Both the position numbers and the translations under genes were made by a program. Source: Alphaproteobacteria bacterium (GTDB lineage Bacteria > Pseudomonadota > Alphaproteobacteria > SMXP01). From it: a DNA stretch of 6,894 bases. The number at the start of each line of letters is the position of its first letter. The first letter of the stretch is position 1. The stretch lies in NCBI GenBank assembly GCA_021774995.1, contig JAJFIM010000344.1, positions 1-6,894 of the forward strand, given 5' to 3'. Of the stretch, positions 1-5,597 are shown piece after piece. Below the pieces are notes generated by a model. The model had not been told where the DNA came from. It ran no database searches and was given only the letters and a program-made list of their open reading frames with translations.

Positions 1-83
1 GTGGTCGTCTTGCCGACGCCCCCTTTTTGATTGGCCACAGCAATGACTCTCGGGGGGACGGCAGTCTCTATAGAGTTTAACAC
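1..83 (-). CDS. parA: ParA chromosome-partitioning ATPase, N-terminal fragment (runs off the left edge)
   Basis: Only the first 27 codons are in the window. They read from a GTG at 83-81 as VLNSIETAVPPRVIAVANQK followed by GGVGKTT. Residues 20-27, KGGVGKTT, are the deviant Walker A motif with its signature lysine, found in the ParA/Soj/MinD family of ATPases. In this family ParA binds DNA non-specifically as an ATP dimer and moves ParB-parS complexes to segregate origins. The GTG start is supported by a TGAGGA ribosome-binding site 9 nt upstream and by an in-frame stop four codons further upstream that blocks any longer protein. The start overlaps the end of rsmG by 7 nt, suggesting translational coupling. 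The chromosomal ParA assignment rests on the rsmG neighbour and the three parS sites nearby. parB would be expected beyond the left edge but cannot be seen. Confidence 0.9.
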   Translation of the reverse strand, partial: MLNSIETAVPPRVIAVANQKGGVGKTT

Positions 84-709
84 GGATGAAAATCCTCAAT
101 GACGAGTATCGTACCGGATGGATCCGACAGGCTGGGAAAACGTTGAGCGTTTAGTTTCCAATATTTAGTGGTTTTAGTCAATTCACCCTCAACATCCTGA
201 CCCTTTAAAAAGAGGCAGACCGTGTTTTTTTGGGCCATGACACCATGCTTCAACCGCTGGGCGTGGTTTAGGAGGTCTGTTAGGGGCGCGAGGGCGCGCG
301 CCGTGATCACATCGGCCGGTGGTGGGCGCGCATCTTCCAACCGCTCGCGGATTACTTTGACATTCAATTTTAGCTCAGCGGCGACATAAGTTAAAAAACT
401 GCATTTTTTACCATTTGACTCGATCAACGTGACCTGAAATGTTGCCTTTTCCCGCGCTAAAATCGCGAGTATCAATCCAGGAAGGCCGGCGCCTGACCCA
501 ATATCAGTCAGTGTCTCCGCGTCATCTGGAATATGCGCATAGAGTTGCGCACAATCCAGAATATGGCGTTGCCACACATTTTCAAGACTTTTAGGGCTCA
601 CAAGATTGATCGAACCCCGCCAGCGCTCCAGCAGCGCGACATACTGCCTTAAAGACTGAAATGTTTCACGTGAAACATTCAGAGCGGTTTGAACTTCTTC
701 GGGCGACAT
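77..709 (-). CDS. rsmG: RsmG, 16S rRNA (guanine-527-N7)-methyltransferase
   Basis: This is a 210-residue cytoplasmic methyltransferase (E. coli RsmG/GidB has 207) that transfers a methyl group from S-adenosylmethionine to N7 of G527 (E. coli numbering) in 16S rRNA. Loss of the family enzyme is known to give low-level streptomycin resistance. The SAM-binding motif DIGSGAGLPGL is at residues 69-79, preceded by the family segment INLVSPKSLENVWQRHILD (about 34-52). LIESNGKKCSFL at 95-106 forms the next Rossmann strand and acidic residue, ITARALAPL is at 135-143 and FLKG at 167-170. The ATG at 709 follows the mnmG stop by 17 bp, with only a weak AGAAAG ribosome-binding site. Codons 11-16 (NVSRET) contain a complete parS site, so this stretch of the N-terminus is shaped by a DNA signal. 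The 3' end overlaps the parA start. No catalytic motif looks damaged. Confidence 0.96.
   Translation of the reverse strand: MSPEEVQTALNVSRETFQSLRQYVALLERWRGSINLVSPKSLENVWQRHILDCAQLYAHIPDDAETLTDIGSGAGLPGLILAILAREKATFQVTLIESNGKKCSFLTYVAAELKLNVKVIRERLEDARPPPADVITARALAPLTDLLNHAQRLKHGVMAQKNTVCLFLKGQDVEGELTKTTKYWKLNAQRFPSLSDPSGTILVIEDFHPC
93..98 (-). promoter_or_regulatory. Ribosome-binding site of parA
   Basis: The minus strand reads TGAGGA here, 9 nt before the GTG at 83-81. It lies inside the last codons of rsmG. It decides the GTG start, since no ATG is available between the upstream in-frame stop and the Walker A motif. Confidence 0.6.
662..677. other. parS centromere site 1 (inside rsmG)
   Basis: The sequence is TGTTTCACGTGAAACA, a perfect 16-bp palindrome that fits the parS consensus TGTTNCACGTGAAACA bound by ParB. 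The dyad extends by two bases on each side, giving a 20-bp perfect palindrome at 660-679. It lies in the rsmG coding sequence, where it encodes the end of N11 and V12-S13-R14-E15-T16. It is about 580 bp upstream of the parA start. Function as a ParB nucleation site is inferred from the exact match, the two other copies and the adjacent parA. Confidence 0.93.
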
Positions 710-726
710 GGCCGGTCTTTCTACGC

Positions 727-2607
727 TTATCCGGTTGCAGACCTTTTTATCTGTCCCAGCAGGAGGGTCAGGGCCGCAGGCGTCACACCCTCAATGCGCC
801 CGGCCTGACCCAGCGTGGCGGGACGGATTCGACCAAGTTTCTCCCGGACCTCGTTGGACAACCCGCCAACGGCGCTATAATCGAAGCTGTTTGGAATCCG
901 CGCGGCTTCATCTTTGCGAAAAGCCAGGATGTCAGCCTCTTGCCGGTCGAGATAGCCGGCGTAAAGGGCTTCGATCTCCAATTGCTCCGCCACATGCGCG
1001 GAAAAACGGGCAAAATCTGGCCAGATGCCGATCAGATCCATCATGCTGACCGATGGATAGGAAAGAAGCTCAAAAGCTGACCGGCGGCGGCCGTCTTGGT
1101 TAATCGCCAAACCCTCTTTTTGGGCTTGGGTTGGGGTGAGATTGCGAGACGCGAATGCCGCGCGGGCTTGGTCCAATTCATTTTTTTTCGCCGTAAATCG
1201 CGCCATACGTTCCCGCTCCAGGAGGCCCAGCTCCATGGCCCGGGGCGTCAGGCGCAAATCCGCGTTATCAGCCCGCAAAGTCAGTCTGTACTCGGCGCGC
1301 GAGGTAAACATGCGGTAGGGCTCACTGATGCCTTTCGTGATGAGGTCATCGACCATCACCCCCATATACGCCTGGTCCCGGGTCAGCACAAAGGGGGTGG
1401 ACGCGCCCGTTTCGCCGCGGCCCGCCGCCAAAGCGGCGTTCACGCCAGCCCAAAGCCCCTGGGCCGCCGCCTCTTCATAGCCAGTTGTTCCATTTATCTG
1501 ACCCGCCAAATAAAGACCGGGAAGCTTTTTGGTCTCCAGAGCGGAGGTCAGCTCCCTTGGGTCGACGTGATCATATTCGATGGCATAGCCATATTGTTTG
1601 ACTACAACGCGCTCAAGCCCGGATATCGTCCGCAAAAACGCATCCTGCACGGCGGCAGGCAAAGAGGTCGAAAGTCCATTGGGGTAAACCGTGTCAACGT
1701 CCAGCCCTTCCGGCTCAAGAAAGATCTGGTGTTGCGTTTTATCCGCAAATCGCGTGATCTTATCTTCAATAGAGGGGCAATAACGGGGTCCTACGCCCTG
1801 AATTTGACCCGTATAGACAGGGGCTAGATTAAGGTTATCCCTGATAACCTCATGGGTGGCCTCTCTGGTATAAGCCAGATGACAGGGTATTTGCCGCTGG
1901 ACAATCTGGTCTGTCATAAAGGAGAAGGGGGTGGGGACGTCATCTCCGGGCTGAACTTCCAACCCGGACCAATCAATGGTCTGGCCATCAAGGCGCGCGG
2001 GCGTCCCGGTTTTCAGGCGGCCAAGTGAAAATTGAAGGCGCTGAAGCGTGCGCGCTAATCCCACAGCCGGCGCTTCCCCTATGCGGCCGGCGGGAATACG
2101 CTCCGCGCCCCGGTGGATTTCACCGCGCAGAAAAGTCCCCGTGGTCAACACCACCGCGGGACTGCCGTAAATTGCGCCCTCTGACGTCACAATGCCGGAA
2201 ACACGGCCCTTAGTGATGACCAGATCTTCAACGGCGGCGGAAAGAAGGTCCAACCCATCGATCTCTAACAGGGCATTCTGCATCGCGCGGCGATAAAGTT
2301 TACGATCCGCTTGAGCCCGCGGACCCCGTACAGCCGGTCCCTTTCGGTGATTCAACAATCTGAATTGAATGCCCGCCTGGTCGGCAATTTGGCCCATAAG
2401 GCCGCCAAGTGCATCAATTTCGCGCACTAAATGGCCCTTCCCTAATCCCCCAATGGCCGGATTACAGGACATTTCCCCAATGGTCTCAAGATTATGGGTT
2501 ACCAAAAGAGTGCGCGCGCCCAGACGCGCCGCCGCGCTCGCAGCCTCGCACCCCGCATGGCCCCCCCCGATGATCACTACATCATAGTGTTTTGTTCGCA
2601 TTCTCAT
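727..2607 (-). CDS. mnmG: MnmG, tRNA uridine-5-carboxymethylaminomethyl modification enzyme, FAD-binding subunit
   Basis: MnmG (GidA) is a cytoplasmic FAD protein that partners with MnmE to install the cmnm5 group on wobble uridine 34 of tRNAs reading split codon boxes, using methylene-tetrahydrofolate, NADH, GTP and glycine or ammonium. The 626 residues match the family (E. coli 629). The FAD-binding GGGHAG lies at 14-19 and SCNPAIGGLGKGH begins at 47 with conserved Cys48. VGPRYCPSIEDK is near 272-283 with Cys277, the equivalent of E. coli catalytic Cys277. LAGQINGTTGYEEAAAQG is at 367-384, and the C-terminal MnmE- and tRNA-binding helical part ends near 626. Starts compete: GTG at 2610, ATG at 2607 and ATG at 2601. 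I chose ATG 2607 as the longest ATG form, but no strong ribosome-binding site separates them. The gene follows mnmE after a spacer carrying parS site 2 and precedes rsmG by 17 bp. Confidence 0.97.
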   Translation of the reverse strand: MRMRTKHYDVVIIGGGHAGCEAASAAARLGARTLLVTHNLETIGEMSCNPAIGGLGKGHLVREIDALGGLMGQIADQAGIQFRLLNHRKGPAVRGPRAQADRKLYRRAMQNALLEIDGLDLLSAAVEDLVITKGRVSGIVTSEGAIYGSPAVVLTTGTFLRGEIHRGAERIPAGRIGEAPAVGLARTLQRLQFSLGRLKTGTPARLDGQTIDWSGLEVQPGDDVPTPFSFMTDQIVQRQIPCHLAYTREATHEVIRDNLNLAPVYTGQIQGVGPRYCPSIEDKITRFADKTQHQIFLEPEGLDVDTVYPNGLSTSLPAAVQDAFLRTISGLERVVVKQYGYAIEYDHVDPRELTSALETKKLPGLYLAGQINGTTGYEEAAAQGLWAGVNAALAAGRGETGASTPFVLTRDQAYMGVMVDDLITKGISEPYRMFTSRAEYRLTLRADNADLRLTPRAMELGLLERERMARFTAKKNELDQARAAFASRNLTPTQAQKEGLAINQDGRRRSAFELLSYPSVSMMDLIGIWPDFARFSAHVAEQLEIEALYAGYLDRQEADILAFRKDEAARIPNSFDYSAVGGLSNEVREKLGRIRPATLGQAGRIEGVTPAALTLLLGQIKRSATG

Positions 2608-2798
2608 CACGAAAAATTTCTCAAAACCGGCTTTGCATATTCTTGCCCCTCAATACGCGATAAAGCCTCATGCCGCCATCCAAAAGTCGCTGGGTGTTAA
2701 AGTCCATTGTTGAGCTTTAGCTCCAAACTCCCCCCGGTTTCGCGAGATGGTTTCGGCTCCGGTCGCAAATGTTTCACGTGAAACATTTGCCCGACGCG
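2608..2798. other. mnmG-mnmE spacer carrying parS site 2
   Basis: This is the longest non-coding gap inside the minus-strand gene series, at about 190 bp. Its right part holds parS site 2, only 8 bp past the mnmE stop when the full 26-bp dyad is counted. The remaining 150 bp or so show no clear terminator (no stem followed by a T-run) and no convincing sigma-70 promoter. A 7-bp direct repeat GGTTTCG occurs at 2736-2742 and 2749-2755. The gap is long enough for a separate mnmG promoter, but I cannot point to one. Confidence 0.4.
2770..2785. other. parS centromere site 2 (intergenic, longest dyad)
   Basis: This is an exact TGTTTCACGTGAAACA core. The dyad continues perfectly for five more bases on each side (GCAAA on the left, TTTGC on the right), giving a 26-bp perfect palindrome at 2765-2790. 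It sits in the mnmG-mnmE spacer, centre to centre 2108 bp from site 1 and 1374 bp from site 3. It is the only one of the three sites free of coding constraint. ParB binding is inferred from the consensus match and context. Confidence 0.93.
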
Positions 2799-4160
2799 TC
2801 ATTTACCTATGCAAAATTCGGAAAAAATCAGGCCTAACACCTCTTCGACATCAACACGGCCAACAATCCGGCCCAATGACCGCAGAGCAATGCGAATATC
2901 CTCAGCCCGTAAGCCCACGTCATCTGTTTTTCCTTTCAAAAATCGATCAAGAGCGGCGCGCGAAGCTTCAACGGCATGGCGGTGTCGCGCGCGGGTCAGG
3001 GCAACCCCGACATCTGAACCACACAAGTCCTGAACGCGCTCGGTCAGAAGAGACAAAAATTTCTCCATCCCGTCACCCGTTTTTACAGAGAGCAAGAGCG
3101 TATCGGATGGAGAGGGAGCACAATCTCCCGGACAATTAGACAACAGATCGCTCTTATTCATAACCCTCAGATCCGTATCCCGGATTTCCAAAGCAAAGGC
3201 GGTTGCCAATTTTTCTGCGCCTTCATTTTCAGGAGAGTCCAGATAGATTCTGATATCGGCCTGCTCGGCGCGTTTGATCGCGCGCCGTACGCCTTCTAGT
3301 TCAATATCGCCTTTCGCGCGCCTCAAACCCGCCGTATCTGCGATATTTACTGCTATTCCCGTTAAATCAAGATGGACTTCGATAATATCGCGAGTCGTCC
3401 CGGACTGATCTGAAACGATGGCGACGTCGCGCTGGGCTAAACTATTGAGAAGGCTTGATTTTCCGACATTGGGAGGACCGAGTATGACCACGGACACGCC
3501 GTCGCGCAACCGTTCCCCTCGGTGACGGTCGGACAGATGCGCCACCATCTCGGACTGGAGCGTCTCAATGATTTCCATAACCCGTAAAGACAGACCATCG
3601 GGCAGCTCCTCATCAGCAAAATCGATTTCCGCTTCCAGCTGAGCAAGAGCGGAGACCAATTGACCGCGCCAAGATTCATAAATTTCGCTGAGTGCGCCGC
3701 CCATCTGGTTCAACGCCAAGACCCGCTGACTTTCAGTTTGCGCCGCCAGGAGATCGGCCAGCCCTTCAACTTCCGTTAAATCCAGTTTACCGAAGTCAAA
3801 TGCGCGCCTGGTAAACTCTCCCGGCTCTGCTGGGCGCAGCCCCAATTTCAAGAGCGCCTTGAAAACAGCCTGAATCACAGCAAAGCTTCCATGAAGATGC
3901 AATTCACCGACATCTTCTCCCGTGAAGCTTTTGGGGGCTGGGAAAAACAAGACGAGGCCGCGGTCTAAGAGGGTGGGGTCCTTGTCGCCTGACCAGAAAG
4001 ACCGGAGAGCCGCGACACGTGGTTGGGCAAGAGGACCCGATAATATCTCTAGGGTGTTCCGGACATCCGGACCTGACAGACGAATAACCGCAACGCCGGA
4101 ACGTCCCTTGCCGCTCGCTTGCGCAAAAATGGTATCATTTGGATGTTTCACGTGAAACAA
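2799..4160 (-). CDS. mnmE: MnmE, tRNA modification GTPase
   Basis: MnmE (TrmE/ThdF) is a dimeric GTPase that binds a formyl- or methylene-tetrahydrofolate and works with MnmG in wobble-uridine modification. The N-terminal folate-binding domain shows GRSGVAVIRLSG (19-30) and GEFTRRAFDFGKLDLTE (about 114-130). The inserted G domain has G1 GPPNVGKS (228-235), G2 TTRD (255-258), G3 DTAG (275-278) and G4 NKSD (335-338). The protein ends in FCIGK (449-453), the C-terminal motif with the family's functional cysteine. Length from the TTG is 453 (E. coli 454). No ATG start exists. The open frame begins at TTG 4160, and a GTG at 4151 would give 450 residues and an N-terminus (MKHPNDTIFA) nearer in length to E. 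coli. Both candidates lie inside or at the edge of parS site 3, and neither has a good ribosome-binding site. The gene lies 45 bp downstream of the DUF6489-like gene and is probably co-transcribed with it. Confidence 0.96.
   Translation of the reverse strand: MFHVKHPNDTIFAQASGKGRSGVAVIRLSGPDVRNTLEILSGPLAQPRVAALRSFWSGDKDPTLLDRGLVLFFPAPKSFTGEDVGELHLHGSFAVIQAVFKALLKLGLRPAEPGEFTRRAFDFGKLDLTEVEGLADLLAAQTESQRVLALNQMGGALSEIYESWRGQLVSALAQLEAEIDFADEELPDGLSLRVMEIIETLQSEMVAHLSDRHRGERLRDGVSVVILGPPNVGKSSLLNSLAQRDVAIVSDQSGTTRDIIEVHLDLTGIAVNIADTAGLRRAKGDIELEGVRRAIKRAEQADIRIYLDSPENEGAEKLATAFALEIRDTDLRVMNKSDLLSNCPGDCAPSPSDTLLLSVKTGDGMEKFLSLLTERVQDLCGSDVGVALTRARHRHAVEASRAALDRFLKGKTDDVGLRAEDIRIALRSLGRIVGRVDVEEVLGLIFSEFCIGK
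4144..4159. other. parS centromere site 3 (over the mnmE start)
   Basis: This is a third exact TGTTTCACGTGAAACA palindrome; here the dyad does not extend past 16 bp. It covers the beginning of mnmE. Read on the minus strand in the mnmE frame it gives TTT-CAC-GTG-AAA, i.e. FHVK, immediately after a TTG that uses two of its bases. The central GTG is itself a possible start codon. ParB bound here would sit on the DNA of the mnmE translation-initiation region. Confidence 0.92.
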
Positions 4161-4205
4161 TCGCCCGCTGCATGATTTACGTAAAGGGAAGCAAAAGCCG
4201 GAGAC

Positions 4206-4454
4206 TTACTTATTTTCAGTCTTAGGCGTTTGCCCCGCCATGGCCCACATCGCCTTTTGCGCCTGCTCTATCATTTGCGTATTCAGGGGCGTCCACATTT
4301 CAGCAATTTTAGCCGGGTCCATATTCGGCGCCGCGGCGGCTACAGATTCAGATAAATGTTTGACCATTTCTTCGTTTAAGGGAGCAATATCCGGCAAGCC
4401 GATAAACTGGCGCGCTTCTTCCGGCGTGCAATCAACTTCAATGGTCACTTTCAT
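4206..4454 (-). CDS. Small conserved protein, DUF6489-like, function unknown
   Basis: This is an 82-residue soluble protein with no signal peptide or membrane segment. It opens MKVTIEVDCTPEEARQFIGL and continues PDIAPLN. From memory this resembles the alphaproteobacterial DUF6489 family, whose members start with a short beta strand, the CTPEEAR..LGLPD segment, then an amphipathic helix and a C-terminal helix rich in Met, Trp and Gln. The C-terminal part here (about 55-75, MWTPLN through KAMWAMAG) fits that shape. The ATG at 4454 is preferred over an in-frame TTG at 4472 because GGGAGA lies 6 nt upstream of the ATG. The gene is 45 bp upstream of mnmE on the same strand and divergent from qorA. 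The family has no established function. A role linked to MnmE or to ribosome or tRNA maturation would be a guess from position only. The family name is less certain than the gene itself. Confidence 0.82.
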   Translation of the reverse strand: MKVTIEVDCTPEEARQFIGLPDIAPLNEEMVKHLSESVAAAAPNMDPAKIAEMWTPLNTQMIEQAQKAMWAMAGQTPKTENK

Positions 4455-4597
4455 AGGTGTTCTCCCTGACAAAGCGGTGATAAAATGATGCGCGAATACT
4501 TTATAAGCTAGCAGCAGGCATTAAATCATATTTGGTCCCGCCGCCCCAAATTACGCACAATCCTTATGACATGTAAAACAAGAAGGCAGTGGTAATA
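4455..4597. promoter_or_regulatory. Divergent intergenic region between the DUF6489-like gene and qorA
   Basis: This 143-bp gap separates two genes transcribed away from each other, so it should hold the promoter of qorA and a promoter for the minus-strand series starting with the DUF6489-like gene. It is relatively AT-rich around 4495-4535. I see no well-spaced -35/-10 pair on either strand and no clear operator palindrome, so the assignment rests on gene orientation. Confidence 0.4.
4461..4466 (-). promoter_or_regulatory. Ribosome-binding site of the DUF6489-like gene
   Basis: The minus strand reads GGGAGA here, 6 nt before the ATG at 4454-4452. It supports the ATG over the upstream in-frame TTG at 4472, which would include this site in the coding sequence. 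Confidence 0.6.
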
Positions 4598-5578
4598 ATG
4601 AAAACAACGCGCGCGATCCAATTTTCCAGGCCAGGTGGTCCAGTCGTGCTTGACTGGACAGAGATTGAACTAAAAGACCCCGCCCCACATGAAGTACAGA
4701 TCAGTCACACCGCAATCGGTTTGAATTATATTGATACATATCACAGGTCAGGCGCCTATCCTGTGACTCTGCCAAGCGGGATCGGATTGGAGGCCGCTGG
4801 GCATATCAGGCAGGTTGGCTCACATGTTAAAGGTTTTCAGATCGGAGATCGCGTCGCATATCTCTCGCCTGCGCTTGGAGCATATTCAGAAATAGCCAAT
4901 ATTCCGGAAGGCGCCCTAGTCCCACTTCCTGATGACGTGCCGGACTCAGATGCGGCGGCCATACTTTTAAAAGGTTTAACCGCACACTTTCTTATTCATG
5001 AAACATTTTCCCTGGACGCGACTCATACGGTTCTCATTCATGCAGCAGCCGGCGGCGTGGGACAGCTTCTTTGCCAATGGGCTAAACATCTCGGCGCTCA
5101 AGTTTTCGGGACTGTGGGCTCTCCAGAAAAAGCCCGCATAGCCAAAGCGCTCGGCTGCGATCATGTAATTTTATATAATGAGAAAGAATTTGATAATGAG
5201 ATCAAACGATTAACAGCAAACCACGGCGTCGACGTCGTTTACGATTCCATCGGTGCAACAACATTTATGAAGTCACTTGATTGTCTCAAAACACGGGGGT
5301 TAATGGTGAGTTTTGGAAATGCTTCAGGCCCTCCACCGAAATTTGATATTGGCCTTCTGGCCGCAAAAGGATCCCTCTTTGTCACCCGGCCGACTGTTTT
5401 TTCCTATATTTCAACGCCCCAATCTCTACGGGAATCCGCCGCCAATCTTTTTAATTTTATCCGCGAAGAAGATGTCAGCATCGATATAGGTCAAACATAT
5501 GCTTTGAAAGACGCAGCCCAAGCGCACGAAGATCTGGAAGCGCGTAAAACCACTGGATCAACACTTCTTATCCCATAA
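4598..5578 (+). CDS. qorA: Quinone oxidoreductase, NADPH-dependent (QorA type, zinc-free MDR family)
   Basis: This is a 326-residue cytoplasmic oxidoreductase, very close in length and sequence to E. coli QorA (327). It belongs to the medium-chain dehydrogenase/reductase superfamily, zeta-crystallin-like branch, which lacks catalytic zinc and reduces quinones with NADPH. Residue numbers here count from the ATG. Visible landmarks are GLNYIDTYHRSGAYP near 41-55, SGIGLEAAG near 60-68, LKGLTAHFL near 125-133, and the nucleotide-binding AAAGGVGQLLCQWAKHLGA near 149-167. SLDCLKTRGLMVSFGNASG and KGSLFVTRP follow, and the protein ends GSTLLIP. The ATG at 4598 is preferred: AGAAGG at 4581-4586 lies 11 nt upstream, whereas the in-frame GTG at 4589 would be only 2 nt from it. 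It is the only plus-strand gene in the window, and its stop is 19 bp from the rho stop, tail to tail. Its physiological substrate cannot be told from sequence. Confidence 0.94.
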   Translation: MKTTRAIQFSRPGGPVVLDWTEIELKDPAPHEVQISHTAIGLNYIDTYHRSGAYPVTLPSGIGLEAAGHIRQVGSHVKGFQIGDRVAYLSPALGAYSEIANIPEGALVPLPDDVPDSDAAAILLKGLTAHFLIHETFSLDATHTVLIHAAAGGVGQLLCQWAKHLGAQVFGTVGSPEKARIAKALGCDHVILYNEKEFDNEIKRLTANHGVDVVYDSIGATTFMKSLDCLKTRGLMVSFGNASGPPPKFDIGLLAAKGSLFVTRPTVFSYISTPQSLRESAANLFNFIREEDVSIDIGQTYALKDAAQAHEDLEARKTTGSTLLIP

Positions 5579-5597
5579 ATACTCCCTAATATACTCG

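Noticed and set aside
661..1080. Plus-strand open frame of 139 codons starting MFHVKH
   Set aside because: It begins within parS site 1 and runs antisense to rsmG and mnmG. The start resembles MnmE only because the same palindrome is being read. The rest has no family features and both overlapped genes are clearly real.
1096..1827. Plus-strand open frame of 243 codons
   Set aside because: It lies fully antisense within mnmG, whose protein is well conserved here. Its composition is that of a reverse-strand shadow.
1832..1850. Inverted repeat AGGTTATC / GATAACCT with a 3-nt loop
   Set aside because: It lies in the middle of mnmG. About one such 8-bp short-loop repeat is expected by chance in a window of this length, and nothing nearby suggests a role.
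2621..2671. Possible 16-residue leader peptide on the minus strand upstream of mnmG (MRLYRVLRGKNMQSRF)
   Set aside because: There is no attenuator-like hairpin pair or run of regulatory codons and only a poor ribosome-binding site. An open frame this short is expected by chance.
2765..2790. Palindrome as a rho-independent terminator of mnmE
   Set aside because: It has no loop and no T-run on either strand, and its core is an exact parS.
2747..3139. Plus-strand open frame of 130 codons starting near parS site 2 and containing NVSRETF
   Set aside because: It is antisense to mnmE and the NVSRETF segment is parS site 2 read as codons, not RsmG homology.
4161..4174. ATG upstream of mnmE (minus strand, 4173-4171) as a better mnmE start
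   Set aside because: It is out of frame with mnmE and opens only a 12-codon frame that ends just past parS site 3.
4990..5005. Possible degenerate fourth parS in qorA (right half TGAAACA)
   Set aside because: Only about 11 of 16 positions match and the left half is lost, including the central CACGTG. It is compatible with chance.
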